A stretch of DNA of 64,000 nt from DASUAS01 sp963841415 (GTDB lineage: Bacteria; Actinomycetota; Acidimicrobiia; IMCC26256; DASPTH01). Positions 54,767-64,000 of the stretch are shown piece after piece. The stretch is taken from positions 620,001 through 684,000 of the forward strand of contig CAWJCN010000004.1 in assembly GCA_963841415.1 (NCBI GenBank). Reading direction: 5' to 3'. Numbering within the stretch: the stretch's first letter is position 1; every line of letters starts with the position of its first letter. The position numbers were made by a program, and so were the translations under genes. The notes beneath the pieces are model-generated. The model worked only from the letters and a program-made list of their open reading frames with translations, did not search any database and was not told the origin of the DNA.

Positions 54767-55258
54767 TTATCGGTTGGTCAGTGCGTTCCCGCGAGCCGGC
54801 GGTCGCCCGTCGCCCCATGGTGCCGGGATGACCTCGACCCGGCCACCGGCGGCCTCGATGGCCGAGATCGCGCCCCGCGAGAAGGCGTGGGCGCGGACCG
54901 TCAGTGCCTTCGACAGCTCACCCCGACCGAGGATCTTCACCAGGCCGCGCTTGGCCACCAGGCCGTGCGAGCGGAGCACGCCAGGGTCGACCTCGGGGCC
55001 GGCGTCGAGCGACTCCAGCGTGTCGAGGTTGACCACCACGTACTCGACGCGGAACGGGTTCTTGAAGCCCTTGGCCTTGGGGGTACGGCGGTGCAGCGGC
55101 GTCTGTCCACCTTCGAACCGGGGCGCGACGTTGTTGCGTGCGCCCTGGCCCTTGGTGCCCCGGCCGGCGGTCTTGCCGCCCTTGCCGGCGATGCCGCGGC
55201 CGACGCGTCGCCGCGGGGTCTTGGAGCCCGCCGGTGGTTGCAGATCGTGGACCTTCAT
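54767..55258 (-). CDS. rplO: 50S ribosomal protein L15
   Basis: 163 residues; MKVHDLQPPAGSKTPRRRVGRGIAGKGGKTAGRGTKGQ and the C-terminal VRAHAFSRGAISAIEAAGGRVEVI are diagnostic. The ATG overlaps the rpmD stop (ATGA). A 66-bp gap separates it from secY. Confidence 0.96.
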   Translation of the reverse strand: MKVHDLQPPAGSKTPRRRVGRGIAGKGGKTAGRGTKGQGARNNVAPRFEGGQTPLHRRTPKAKGFKNPFRVEYVVVNLDTLESLDAGPEVDPGVLRSHGLVAKRGLVKILGRGELSKALTVRAHAFSRGAISAIEAAGGRVEVIPAPWGDGRPPARGNALTNR

Positions 55259-55452
55259 GTGCAGACCTCTTCGCTCACCGTCTCGACGGCGACGAGGTGC
55301 GGCACCCGGGCGATCATGCCCCGGATCTCCGGGCGGTCGGGCAGCTCGACGGTGTGGTTGATCCGCTTGAGCCCGAGCGCGCGGATCGTGCCGCGCTGCT
55401 TCGGCTTCGTGCCGATCGTGGACTTCACCTGGGTAACGCGCAACGTTGCCAT
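55255..55452 (-). CDS. rpmD: 50S ribosomal protein L30
   Basis: 65 residues; LRVTQVKSTIGTKPKQRGTIRALGLKRINHTVELPD is the family signature. ATG 55452 lies 5 bp after rpsE; a start three codons upstream is possible but less usual. Confidence 0.95.
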   Translation of the reverse strand: MATLRVTQVKSTIGTKPKQRGTIRALGLKRINHTVELPDRPEIRGMIARVPHLVAVETVSEEVCT

Positions 55453-55457
55453 CAGAA

Positions 55458-56006
55458 TCAAACGACCTCGGTGACTTCGGTCTTCTTCATGTTGCGCTCG
55501 CGGTACGCACGGAGCATCCCGGCGGTCGACACCTCTTCGGGCGACTTGCCGCGCAGGCGCGCCACCTCTTCCGGCCGGCGCAGCTCGCGCAGGCCGTTGA
55601 TCGTGGCCCGCGACACGTTGATGGCGTTCGACGAGCCGAGGGACTTCGCCAACACGTCGTGCACGCCTGCGGCCTCGAGGATCGCTCGCGCCGCGCCGCC
55701 GGCGATGACGCCGGTACCGGGGGCGGCCGGCTTCAGCAGCACCCGCGCCGCGTCGTGCTCGCCGACGATGGTGTGCGTGATGGTGTCGCCCGCCAGGGGC
55801 ACGTTGAACAGACGCTTGCGCGCCTCTTCCATCCCCTTCTGGATCGCGGCGGGCACCTCCTTGGCCTTGCCGTAGCCGAGGCCCACGTTGCCCGCGCCGT
55901 CACCCACCACGACCAGCGCGGTGAAGGAGAACCGCCGGCCGCCCTTGACGACCTTGGCGACCCGGTTGATGGCGATGACTCGCTCTTCGTACTGGCCTTC
56001 GGCCAT
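55458..56006 (-). CDS. rpsE: 30S ribosomal protein S5
   Basis: 182 residues; VIAINRVAKVVKGGRRFSFTALVVVGDGAGNVGLGYGKAKEVP is the S5 double-stranded-RNA-binding domain, followed by GTGVIAGGAARAILEAAGVHDVLAKSLGSSN. A KKTEVTEVV tail closes it. Confidence 0.97.
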   Translation of the reverse strand: MAEGQYEERVIAINRVAKVVKGGRRFSFTALVVVGDGAGNVGLGYGKAKEVPAAIQKGMEEARKRLFNVPLAGDTITHTIVGEHDAARVLLKPAAPGTGVIAGGAARAILEAAGVHDVLAKSLGSSNAINVSRATINGLRELRRPEEVARLRGKSPEEVSTAGMLRAYRERNMKKTEVTEVV

Positions 56007-56036
56007 GAGTGTCCTCTTCAGTCCTTTGGAAGGCGG

Positions 56037-56387
56037 TTAGAGCGTGAGCCCGGCTTCGCGGGCGCCGTCGGCGATGCCGGCGACGCGGCCGTGGTAGCGG
56101 TTGCCGCCGCGGTCGAACACCACGGTGTCGACCCCGACCTCCTTGGCGCGCTCGCCCAGCAGCTTGCCGACCTGCTTGGCGGCGTCGACCGTGCCGGTGC
56201 CACCGGCGAACGACTTCTCCGCCGTCGACGCCGCCGCGACCGTGACGCCGTGCACGTCGTCGATCACCTGCGCGTAGATGTGCTTGTTCGAACGGAACAC
56301 CGCGAGGCGCGGACGCGCCGCGGTGCCCCGCACCTTCTTGCGGACCCGCCGGTGGCGGCGGTCCCGGGCGACCTGTCGATTCTGCAT
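56037..56387 (-). CDS. rplR: 50S ribosomal protein L18
   Basis: 116 residues, 5S rRNA binding: RRVRKKVRGTAARPRLAVFRSNKHIYAQVIDD and DRGGNRYHGRVAGIADGAREAGL. It sits between rplF and rpsE. Confidence 0.96.
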   Translation of the reverse strand: MQNRQVARDRRHRRVRKKVRGTAARPRLAVFRSNKHIYAQVIDDVHGVTVAAASTAEKSFAGGTGTVDAAKQVGKLLGERAKEVGVDTVVFDRGGNRYHGRVAGIADGAREAGLTL

Positions 56388-56407
56388 CTTCGCCTCTTCT
56401 TCCGGCG

Positions 56408-56947
56408 CTACTTCGCCGACTTGCCGGCCTTGCGCAGCACGCGCTCGTCGACGTAGCGGATGCCCTTGCCCTTGTACGGCTCGGGCTTGCGGATCTTGCG
56501 GATGTCGGCGGCCACCTGGCCGACGAGCTGCTTGTCGAAGCCCCTCACCGTGATGCGGGTGGGGCTCGGCACCTCGAACTCCACACCCTCGGGCGCGTCG
56601 ACCGCGACCGGGTGCGAGAAGCCGAGCTGCAGGTCGAGCCGGCGAGGGCCGGCGGCGGCCGCGCGGTAGCCGACGCCCACGATCTCGAGCTCCTTGGTGA
56701 ACCCCTCGGAGACGCCCGCCACCATGTTCGCGACCAGCGACCGAGTGAGGCCGTGGAGCGAGCGGTGCTCGCGCTCGTCGTCGGGTCGCGTCACGAGGAT
56801 CTCGTCGCCCTCACGGGTGACGGTGATGTCCTCGGGCGCGTCGTGCTCGAGGGTCCCCTTCGGGCCCGTGACCGTGACGTGCCGGCCGTCGAGCGTGACC
56901 TCGACGCCGCTCGGGATCGTGATGGGTTGCTTGCCGATTCGTGACAT
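56408..56947 (-). CDS. rplF: 50S ribosomal protein L6
   Basis: 179 residues; SRIGKQPITIPSGVEVTL at the start, LHGLTRSLVANMVAGVSEGFTKELEIVGVGYRA and KPEPYKGKGIRYVDERVLRKAGKSAK, the L6 signature, at the end. Confidence 0.97.
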   Translation of the reverse strand: MSRIGKQPITIPSGVEVTLDGRHVTVTGPKGTLEHDAPEDITVTREGDEILVTRPDDEREHRSLHGLTRSLVANMVAGVSEGFTKELEIVGVGYRAAAAGPRRLDLQLGFSHPVAVDAPEGVEFEVPSPTRITVRGFDKQLVGQVAADIRKIRKPEPYKGKGIRYVDERVLRKAGKSAK

Positions 56948-56959
56948 CGGAGTGCTCCG

Positions 56960-57361
56960 TTACCAGACCTGGCAGAGCACTTCGCCGCCCACGCGACGCT
57001 GGCGCGCCTCGCGGTCGGTCATGAGTCCCTGGTTGGTCGAGAGGATGGCGATGCCCATGCCGCCGAGCACACGTGGAACCTCGTGCGAACCCGAGTAGAC
57101 CCGGAGACCGGGCTTCGAGACGCGACGTAGTCCGGAGATCGTGCGCTTGCGGTCGGGCGTGTACTTGAGCTCGATCTTCAGCTGGTTCCCGGGCTTGGTC
57201 TCGTCCTTCGAGACGTCCCAACCCGCGATGTACCCCTCGCGCTCGAGGATGCGCGCCAGGTTCACCTTCAGCTTCGACGACGGCATGAACACCTCGTCGT
57301 GGAACGCGACGTTGGCGTTCCGCAGACGGGTGAGCATGTCGGCGATCGGGTCCGTCATCAT
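56960..57361 (-). CDS. rpsH: 30S ribosomal protein S8
   Basis: 133 residues; TDPIADMLTRLRNAN, PSSKLKVNLARILEREGYI, and the C-terminal rRNA-binding GGMGIAILSTNQGLMTDREARQRRVGGEVLCQVW. In other bacteria S8 represses its own operon; no matching mRNA site was identified here. Confidence 0.97.
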   Translation of the reverse strand: MMTDPIADMLTRLRNANVAFHDEVFMPSSKLKVNLARILEREGYIAGWDVSKDETKPGNQLKIELKYTPDRKRTISGLRRVSKPGLRVYSGSHEVPRVLGGMGIAILSTNQGLMTDREARQRRVGGEVLCQVW

Positions 57362-57374
57362 GTGCGAGACCCCC

Positions 57375-57560
<186 letters not shown>

Positions 57561-57567
57561 GTCTTCC

Positions 57568-58158
57568 TTACCCCTGGTTCTGCTCGTCGCGGCGGAACGG
57601 GAATCCCAGTGCCAGCAAGAGCGCGCGGCCCTGGTCGTCGGTGGTGCCCGTGGTGACGATGGTGATGTCCATCCCGCGGACGGTGTCGATCTTGTCGTAA
57701 TCGATCTCGGGGAAGATCAACTGCTCGGTGATGCCGAACGTGTAGTTGCCGCGACCGTCGAACGACCGCGGGTTGAGACCCCGGAAGTCGCGGATGCGGG
57801 GGATGGCGACGCTCACGAGCCGGTCGTAGAACTCCCACATCCGGTCGCCGCGCAACGTCACCTTGGCGCCGATGGCGTTCCCCTCACGCAGCTTGAAGCC
57901 GGCGATCGACTTCTTCGCCCGTGTCACCAGTGGCTTCTGACCGGTGATGACGGTCAGGTCGGCGACGGCGCCGTCGAGCAGCGACTGCTGCTGCGTGGCG
58001 CGCCCGACTCCACAGTTGAGCACGATCTTCTCGACGCGCGGCACCTGCATCACGTTGCCGAGGCCGAGCTCCTCCTTGAGCGCGGGCACGACCTCGGTGA
58101 GGTAGCGCTCCTTGATGCGCGGCCGGGTCACGGGCCCTGAAGTGGCGGCAGGGCTCAC
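57568..58158 (-). CDS. rplE: 50S ribosomal protein L5
   Basis: 196 residues; RIKERYLTEVVPALKEELGLGNVMQVPRVEKIVLNCGVG, ITGQKPLVTRAKKSIAGFKLREG and the C-terminal ITIVTTGTTDDQGRALLLALGFPFR are standard. GTG 58158 overlaps the rplX stop (GTGA), which fixes the start. Confidence 0.96.
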   Translation of the reverse strand: MSPAATSGPVTRPRIKERYLTEVVPALKEELGLGNVMQVPRVEKIVLNCGVGRATQQQSLLDGAVADLTVITGQKPLVTRAKKSIAGFKLREGNAIGAKVTLRGDRMWEFYDRLVSVAIPRIRDFRGLNPRSFDGRGNYTFGITEQLIFPEIDYDKIDTVRGMDITIVTTGTTDDQGRALLLALGFPFRRDEQNQG

Positions 58159-58487
58159 AGCTCGGCTCCGCACTTGCGGCACACGCGGTGCTTCTCGCCG
58201 TTGGGGTCGATGCGGTAGCCGACCTTCACCGGACCGTCCTTGCCGCAGACCAGCATCAGGTTCGACACGTGGATGGGCATGGCCTTGTCCTGGATGCCGC
58301 CCTGCATCGTCGCCTTGGTGGGCTTCTGGTGCTTCTTGGCGACGTTGATGCCCTCGGAGCTCTCGACGATCACCTTGTTGCGCTCGGGGAACACGAACGC
58401 GACCTCGCCGCGCTTGCCGATGTCCTTGCCCTGGATGACCTGCACGTGGTCACCCTTCTTGAGCTTCATCTTCGGCTTCGCGCTCAT
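58155..58487 (-). CDS. rplX: 50S ribosomal protein L24
   Basis: 110 residues; KLKKGDHVQVIQGKDIGKRGEVAFVFPERNKVIVE is the KOW domain, followed by KHQKPTKATMQGGIQDKAMPIHVSNL. The ATG shares one base with the rplN stop, and a CRKC zinc-like pair is at the C terminus. Confidence 0.96.
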   Translation of the reverse strand: MSAKPKMKLKKGDHVQVIQGKDIGKRGEVAFVFPERNKVIVESSEGINVAKKHQKPTKATMQGGIQDKAMPIHVSNLMLVCGKDGPVKVGYRIDPNGEKHRVCRKCGAEL

Positions 58488-58855
58488 CACAACACCTCCG
58501 GTGCGAGCGACACGATGCGCATGAATCGCCGGTCGCGCAGCTCCCGACCCACCGGGCCGAAGATGCGCGTGCCGCGTGGTTGCATCTGCTCGTTGATCAG
58601 CACCGCCGCGTTCTCGTCGAAGCGGATGTAGCTGCCGTCGGGACGGCGGCGCTCCTTCTTGGTACGGACGACGACGCACTTCACGACGTCGCCCTTCTTG
58701 ACTGCTGCACCCGGGACCGCGTCCTTCACGGTGGCGACGAAGATGTCGCCGATGCCCGCGTAGCGCCGGCGCGTCCCGCCGAGCACCTTGATGCAGAGCA
58801 CCTCGCGCGCACCCGAGTTGTCGGCCACCTTGAGCCGACTCTCCTGCTGGATCAC
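58487..58855 (-). CDS. rplN: 50S ribosomal protein L14
   Basis: 122 residues; IQQESRLKVADNSGAREVLCIKVLGGTRRRYAGIGDIFVATVKDAVPG is the L14 signature. GTG 58855 overlaps the rpsQ stop. Confidence 0.97.
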   Translation of the reverse strand: MIQQESRLKVADNSGAREVLCIKVLGGTRRRYAGIGDIFVATVKDAVPGAAVKKGDVVKCVVVRTKKERRRPDGSYIRFDENAAVLINEQMQPRGTRIFGPVGRELRDRRFMRIVSLAPEVL

Positions 58856-59139
58856 CGGGCACGCTCCAGCACTTCCACGACACGCCAGTGCTTCAGCTTC
58901 GAGAGCGGGCGCGTCTCGGCCACCCGCACGCGGTCGCCTTCGTTGGCGTCGTTGGCCTCGTCGTGCGCGTAGAGGTGGCTGGTCTTCTGCAGGGTCTTCC
59001 CGTAGCGGCGGTGCCGCACGCGGTCGACCACGGCCACGACGACCGTCTTGTCCATCTTGACGGAGATCACGATCCCCTCCCGCACCTTGCGGTGGGTGGT
59101 CCGTGCGTCCTCGTCCTTGCTGGTGGTCTCGTCGGCCAT
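58852..59139 (-). CDS. rpsQ: 30S ribosomal protein S17
   Basis: 95 residues; REGIVISVKMDKTVVVAVVDRVRHRRYGKTLQKTSHLYAHDEAND and GDRVRVAETRPLSKLKHWRVVEVLERA are canonical. An acidic ~15-residue N-terminal addition is modest. Confidence 0.96.
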   Translation of the reverse strand: MADETTSKDEDARTTHRKVREGIVISVKMDKTVVVAVVDRVRHRRYGKTLQKTSHLYAHDEANDANEGDRVRVAETRPLSKLKHWRVVEVLERAR

Positions 59140-59142
59140 GGC

Positions 59143-59370
59143 CTACTCCTGCGCTTCCAGCTGCTCGGCGGCGGTGATCTCGCGCTCGCGCAGCAGCGTC
59201 TCGATGCGAGCGACCTCGCGTCGCACCTGGGGGATGCGGGCGACGTTGTCGAGCTGGCCGGTGGCGTTCTGGAAGCGGAGGTTGAACAGCTCCTCCTTCG
59301 CCTCCCCCAGCCGGTGCTCGAGCTCGGTGTCGTTCAGTTCACGCAGCTCTGCTGCTGCTCTCGTTGCCAT
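59143..59370 (-). CDS. rpmC: 50S ribosomal protein L29
   Basis: 75 residues of two long helices: LRELNDTELEHRLGEAKEELFNLRFQNATGQLDNVARIPQVRREVARI. Located between rplP and rpsQ as expected. Confidence 0.95.
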   Translation of the reverse strand: MATRAAAELRELNDTELEHRLGEAKEELFNLRFQNATGQLDNVARIPQVRREVARIETLLREREITAAEQLEAQE

Positions 59371-59373
59371 CGC

Positions 59374-59790
59374 TCAGCCCTCGTCCTGGCGGACCACGAA
59401 GCGGGTCTTGATCGGGAGCTTGTGCATCGCGAGCCGCATGGCCTCGCGTGCGGTGGGCTCGGGCACGCCCGAGAGCTCGAACATCACGCGACCGGGCTTG
59501 ACCACCGCGACCCAGTGCTCGGGGTTGCCCTTGCCCGAACCCATGCGGGTCTCGGCCGGCTTCTGCGTGACCGGCTTGTCGGGGAAGATGTTGATCCACA
59601 CCTTCCCGCCACGCTTGATGTAGCGAGTCATCGCGATACGGGCGGCTTCGATCTGGCGGTTGGTGATCCAACCGGGCTCGAGGGCCTGGATCCCGTAGTC
59701 GCCGAACGTCACGCGCGTGCCACCCTTCGAGATGCCGGTCATCCGGCCTCGATGGGTCTTGCGGTGACGAACCTTGCGGGGCATCAACAT
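59374..59790 (-). CDS. rplP: 50S ribosomal protein L16
   Basis: 138 residues; MLMPRKVRHRKTHRGRMTG at the start, GYIKRGGKVWINIF-type block (TRYIKRGGKVWINIFPDKPVTQKP), and RMGSGKGNPEHWVAVVKPG signature near the peptidyl-transferase region. Confidence 0.97.
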   Translation of the reverse strand: MLMPRKVRHRKTHRGRMTGISKGGTRVTFGDYGIQALEPGWITNRQIEAARIAMTRYIKRGGKVWINIFPDKPVTQKPAETRMGSGKGNPEHWVAVVKPGRVMFELSGVPEPTAREAMRLAMHKLPIKTRFVVRQDEG

Positions 59791-59795
59791 CTGCT

Positions 59796-60721
<926 letters not shown>

Positions 60722-60722
<1 letters not shown>

Positions 60723-61375
60723 TACTTCTCCGAATCCTTCGCCTCACCGTCGGACTCGTCCTCGTCGGACTCCTCCTCGGCCGGCTCCTCGTCGGCGGAC
60801 GCCTCAGGCGTCTCGTCGACCTCGGTCTCCTCTTCGACGTCCTCGACCTCGTCGCCGTCGACCTCGTCGATCTCGACCTCGTCGACGAGCTCCTCGTCGT
60901 GGTCGTGGTCGTGCTCCGCCTCGCGAGCGGCCTCGCGCTCGGCCTTGCGCTGGCTGGCGGCCACCCGACGGCGACGGCTGGCGCGCTGGGCCTGGGTGTC
61001 GGCCGCTTCGCGCTGACGCCGCTCGTCGAGCTCGTCGTCCTCGTAGCGCGCGACCACCACGGTGATGTGGCTGGTGCGCTTGCGGATGCGCGTCCCGCGA
61101 CCCCGCGCCCGGGGCCGCCAGCGCTTCATGGTGGGACCCTCGTCGGCGAAGGCACGCGCGACGAAGAGCTCCTCCTCGGGGAGGTTGTCGTTGTGCTCGG
61201 CGTTGGCGACGGCCGAGTCGAGCAGCTTCATCACCGTCTCCGCCGGACCGCGCTCGCAGAACCGCAGCGTCTCGCGCGCGTCGGCGACGTCCTTGCCCAC
61301 GATGAGGCGCAGGACCTGACGGACCTTGGTGGGAGAGGTGCGGTGGTGGCGCAGGCGCGCCATCGTCTCGGGCAT
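60722..61375 (-). CDS. rplV: 50S ribosomal protein L22 with long acidic C-terminal tail
   Basis: 217 residues, about twice the usual 110-120. The core (RLRHHRTSPTKVRQVLRLIVGKDV, the AEHNDNLPEEELFVARAFADEGPTMKRWRPRARGRGTRIRKRTSHITVVVA block, whose loop lines the exit tunnel) ends near residue 108. Then follow a basic RRRRVAASQRK-type segment and about 70 residues made mainly of Glu, Asp, Val and Ala. It overlaps rpsS and rpsC by single bases. Confidence 0.95.
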
Positions 61376-61653
61376 CAGCGACGACTCGATCGTTCCTGTC
61401 CGGCGTGGTACCGGAACGTGCGGGTGGGTGCGAACTCACCGAGCTTGTGACCGACCATCGCCTCGGTGACGTACACCGGTACGTGCTTGCGGCCGTCGTG
61501 CACCGCGAGCGTGTGACCGACCATGTCGGGGGTGATGGTGGAACGGCGCGACCACGTCTTGATCACCTTGCGGTCGCCCGACGCGTTCATGGCGTCGACC
61601 TTCTTCTGCAGGTGGTCGTCGACGAAGGGGCCCTTCTTCAGGCTGCGCGGCAT
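61375..61653 (-). CDS. rpsS: 30S ribosomal protein S19
   Basis: 92 residues; RSLKKGPFVDDHLQKKVDAMN and the signature STITPDMVGHTLAVHDGRKHVPVYVTEAMVGHKLGEFAPTRTF. Its stop shares a base with the rplV start. Confidence 0.97.
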   Translation of the reverse strand: MPRSLKKGPFVDDHLQKKVDAMNASGDRKVIKTWSRRSTITPDMVGHTLAVHDGRKHVPVYVTEAMVGHKLGEFAPTRTFRYHAGQERSSRR

Positions 61654-61656
61654 CGG

Positions 61657-62493
61657 TTACCTCCGGGCCCCGCGGCCACGACGGCGGCGGATGATGAGTT
61701 CGTCGGACTTCTTCCCCTTCTTGCGGGTGCGCCCCTCGGGCTTGCCCCACGGCGACACCGGGTGGCGCCCACCGGAGCTCTTGCCCTCACCACCACCGAG
61801 CGGGTGGTCGACGGGGTTCATGGCGACGCCACGCACGTGCGGGCGCTTGCCCTTCCAGCGGTTGCGACCGGCCTTGCCGATCTTGACCAGCCCGGCCTCG
61901 CTGTTGCCGACCGAGCCCACGGTGCCGCGGCAGTCGATGGGGACGCGACGCATCTCGGTGGACGGGAGCCGCAGCGTGGCGAACTGCCCCTCCTTGGCGA
62001 CGAGCTGGATGGCGGCACCGGCGCCGCGGCCGAGCTTGCCGCCCGCGCCGGGCTTCAGCTCGACGTTGTGCACGGTGGTGCCGACCGGGATGTAGCGCAG
62101 CGGCAGCGCGTTGCCGGGCCGGATCTCCGAGCCCTGGCCGCTCTGCAGCAGGTCGCCCACGTCGAGACCCTGCGGAGCGATGATGTAGCGCTTCTCGCCG
62201 TCGAGGTAGTGCAGCAGCGCGATGCGCGCGTTGCGGTTGGGGTCGTATTCGATCGACGCGACCTTGGCCGGCACGCCGTCCTTCTCGCGCCGGAAGTCGA
62301 CCACGCGGTACTTCTGCTTGTGACCACCGCCGCGGTGACGCGACGTCATGCGACCGTACGAGTTGCGCCCACCGGTGCGCGGCTTGGGCTTGGTGAGCGA
62401 CTTCTCCGGCTTGTCGCGGGTGATCTCCGAGAAGTCGGAGACGGTCTGGAACCGGCGACCGGGGCTGGTGGGCTTGCGCTTGCGGACCGGCAT
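61657..62493 (-). CDS. rplB: 50S ribosomal protein L2
   Basis: 278 residues; KPTSPGRRFQTVSDFSEIT, KYRVVDFRREKDGVPAKVASIEYDPNRNARIALLHY, and the catalytic-centre loop RGVAMNPVDHPLGGGEGKSSGGRHPVSPWG. ATG 62493 follows rplW by 2 bp; the longer open frame upstream overlaps rplW and is not used. Confidence 0.97.
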   Translation of the reverse strand: MPVRKRKPTSPGRRFQTVSDFSEITRDKPEKSLTKPKPRTGGRNSYGRMTSRHRGGGHKQKYRVVDFRREKDGVPAKVASIEYDPNRNARIALLHYLDGEKRYIIAPQGLDVGDLLQSGQGSEIRPGNALPLRYIPVGTTVHNVELKPGAGGKLGRGAGAAIQLVAKEGQFATLRLPSTEMRRVPIDCRGTVGSVGNSEAGLVKIGKAGRNRWKGKRPHVRGVAMNPVDHPLGGGEGKSSGGRHPVSPWGKPEGRTRKKGKKSDELIIRRRRGRGARR

Positions 62494-62495
62494 CG

Positions 62496-62792
62496 TCAGC
62501 CCCCGAAGATCTCGATCGCGTCGCCCTCGGCGAGGGAGACGATGGCCCGCTTGGAGTCGGGACGCGAGCCGTAGCCGCCGGTGCGGCGGTTGCGCTTGCG
62601 CTTGCCCTTGCGGTTGACCGTGTTCACGTTGGTGACCTTGACGTCGAAGATCGTCTCGATGGCGTGACGGATCTCGATCTTGTTGGCGTCGCCGGCGACC
62701 ACGAAGGTGTAGACGTTCCCGTCGAGCGCGGCGTACGACTTCTCCGACACCACTGGCTTGATGATGATGTCGCGGGGGCTCTTGTTGGTCAT
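62496..62792 (-). CDS. rplW: 50S ribosomal protein L23
   Basis: 98 residues; RDIIIKPVVSEKSYAALDGNVYTFVVAGDANKIEIRHAIETIFDVKV and NVNTVNRKGKRKRNRRTGG. It docks SRP and trigger factor at the tunnel exit. The ATG overlaps the rplD stop. Confidence 0.96.
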   Translation of the reverse strand: MTNKSPRDIIIKPVVSEKSYAALDGNVYTFVVAGDANKIEIRHAIETIFDVKVTNVNTVNRKGKRKRNRRTGGYGSRPDSKRAIVSLAEGDAIEIFGG

Positions 62793-63469
62793 TGCTCGCC
62801 CGTTCTCTCTTCGACGGCCGCTTCCTTGTCACGGAATCGGACCACCGCCGCTTCGAGCGTGGCCTTGGTGAAGACGAGCCAGTCGTTGACCAGCACGTCG
62901 TAGGTGTTGAGCTCGTCGGGGATGACGATCTGCACCCGCTCGCCGAGGTTGCGGAACGACTTCCACACTGCGTGCTCGTCGCGCCCGAGCACGAGGAGCA
63001 CTCGCGCGTCGCGCTCGCCGGGCGAACGCAGGCCGACGGCGGCGAGCAATTCGATCGCGTCCTTCGTGCGGGGCTCGGTGATGCCCCACTCGTCGAGGAC
63101 CAGCACCTTGTTCTCGGCCGCGCGGTCGGACAGCGCCGAACGCAGCGCGAGCTTGATCATCTTCTTCGGGGTGCGCTGGCGGTAGTCGCGCGGCTTCGGG
63201 CCGTGCGCCACACCGCCGCCGCGCCAGTGGGGCGCGCGGATCGAACCCTGGCGGGCGCGGCCGGTGCCCTTCTGCCGCCACGGCTTGGCGCCACCGCCGG
63301 CAACCTCGGCCCGGGTCTTGGTGCTGTGCGTCCCCGAGCGGGCAGCCGCGAGCTGCGCGGTCACCACCTGATGCATGACCGCGGTGTTCGGCTCGATGCC
63401 GAAGAGCTCGTCGGGCACGTCGACGGTCCCGGCACCGCTGCCGGTCGCGGTCTTGACGTCGAGCTTCAT
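62789..63469 (-). CDS. rplD: 50S ribosomal protein L4
   Basis: 226 residues; AQLAAARSGTHSTKTRAEVAGGGAKPWRQKGTGRARQGSIRAPHWRGGGVAHGP is the extended exit-tunnel loop, and NLGERVQIVIPDELNTYDVLVNDWLVFT closes the globular part. The ATG overlaps the rplC stop. Confidence 0.97.
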   Translation of the reverse strand: MKLDVKTATGSGAGTVDVPDELFGIEPNTAVMHQVVTAQLAAARSGTHSTKTRAEVAGGGAKPWRQKGTGRARQGSIRAPHWRGGGVAHGPKPRDYRQRTPKKMIKLALRSALSDRAAENKVLVLDEWGITEPRTKDAIELLAAVGLRSPGERDARVLLVLGRDEHAVWKSFRNLGERVQIVIPDELNTYDVLVNDWLVFTKATLEAAVVRFRDKEAAVEERTGEQ

Positions 63470-64000
63470 TCACCGCCCCCTGCGCTGGCCCCGGTGGACT
63501 GCGCCACCGGGCGCTTGGCCGCGTTCCTCACGAACACGAGGCCACCGTTGGGACCGGGGACGGCCCCTTTGACCAGGAGGATGCCGCGCTCGGCGTCGCC
63601 CTCGACCACCTCGAGGTTCTGGGTGGTGATGCGGCCGTTGCCGTACTGCCCGGCCATCTTCATGCCCTTGAACACCCGGGCCGGCGTGGCGCACGCGCCG
63701 ACCGAACCGGGCGAGCGGTGCTTCTTGTGGTTGCCGTGCGAGGCACCCTGGCCCTTGAAGTTGTGGCGTTGCATGGCGCCGGAGAAGCCCTTGCCCTTGC
63801 TGACGCCGGTGACGTCGACCCGCTCACCGGCGCCGAACACGTCGGCCCCGATCACCTGGCCGACCTCGAAGCCGCTCAGGTCGTCGACCCGCAGCTCGGC
63901 GAGGTGACGCAACGCCCCCGCTTCGGCCTTCTTGAGGTGACCGAGCTCGGGCTTGGAGAGGCGCTGGGGCTTGGTGTCACCGAACGCGAGCTGGACGGCC
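63466..64000 (-). CDS. rplC: 50S ribosomal protein L3, 5' end outside window
   Basis: The last 178 codons of L3; the frame is open to the window end (AVQLAFGDTKPQRLSKPELGHL), so the GTG near 63912 is internal. Core signature SKGKGFSGAMQRHNFKGQGASHGNHKKHRSPGSVGACATPARVFKGMKMAGQYG is complete. The upstream rpsJ would be beyond 64000. Confidence 0.97.
   Translation of the reverse strand, partial: AVQLAFGDTKPQRLSKPELGHLKKAEAGALRHLAELRVDDLSGFEVGQVIGADVFGAGERVDVTGVSKGKGFSGAMQRHNFKGQGASHGNHKKHRSPGSVGACATPARVFKGMKMAGQYGNGRITTQNLEVVEGDAERGILLVKGAVPGPNGGLVFVRNAAKRPVAQSTGASAGGGE

Overview
The window is 64 kb of very GC-rich, densely coding bacterial chromosome. Gene order and family types point to the Actinomycetota, probably an Acidimicrobiia-like lineage: a class-I aldolase, monomeric isocitrate dehydrogenase, GuaB3, zinc-type S4 and S14, and the order rplM-rpsI-glmM-glmS-acpS-nnr-alr-tsaE-tsaB-rimI-tsaD-groES. 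The class assignment is inference; no rRNA or tRNA gene was seen to settle it.

Layout. Positions 2-10039 (mostly +) hold the 3' part of an acyl-CoA synthetase, a divergent pair (membrane diguanylate cyclase and a secreted low-complexity protein), a decayed or mis-sequenced rhodanese locus, a ferric-reductase-like membrane protein, then glpD, an alkyl-DHAP-synthase-like flavoprotein and an exported hydrolase. Positions 10069-25821 (mostly -) hold central metabolism: mdh, icd, folD, purH, purN, sucD, sucC and the helicase pcrA, which carries an intein. A small accessory island (17958-19469) sits between purN and sucD; it contains a strong terminator, a 100-bp inverted-repeat element and a coiled-coil/winged-helix gene. 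Positions 25906-43657 (-) hold aldolase, guaB3, a Nudix hydrolase, groES with a perfect CIRCE operator, the t6A-tRNA genes tsaD/tsaB/tsaE with rimI, a uracil-DNA glycosylase, cell-wall genes (alr, glmM and a greatly enlarged glmS-like gene), acpS, nnr and rpsI/rplM. After a + strand pair (sugar-dehydrogenase-like lipoprotein and a phosphodiesterase with apparently permuted motif order), positions 46507-64000 (-) hold a VIT-type transporter, truA and the S10-spc-alpha ribosomal cluster from rplQ back to rplC, which runs off the window. This cluster includes secY, adk, map, infA and a 37-residue rpmJ.

Most striking observations. (1) A short dispersed DNA repeat fills three gene boundaries (4575-4706, 37789-37920, 43161-43212); its central hairpin shows compensatory base changes, so a structure rather than a protein is conserved. 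(2) pcrA has an intein exactly in the GDQDQ/SIYKFRG helicase motif. (3) The GlmS-like enzyme is 1144 residues, nearly twice the usual size. (4) A phosphodiesterase carries its usual C-terminal block at its N terminus. (5) Five loci (rhodanese, pcrA intein, tsaE, an alpha/beta hydrolase, map) carry single frame breaks while both flanking protein halves look conserved. Because tsaE and map are normally essential, sequencing or assembly indels are the leading explanation, and this should be checked before calling them pseudogenes.

The only gene-poor stretch over 300 bases is 18435-18920, described below. No CRISPR array, insertion sequence, rRNA or tRNA gene was recognised.
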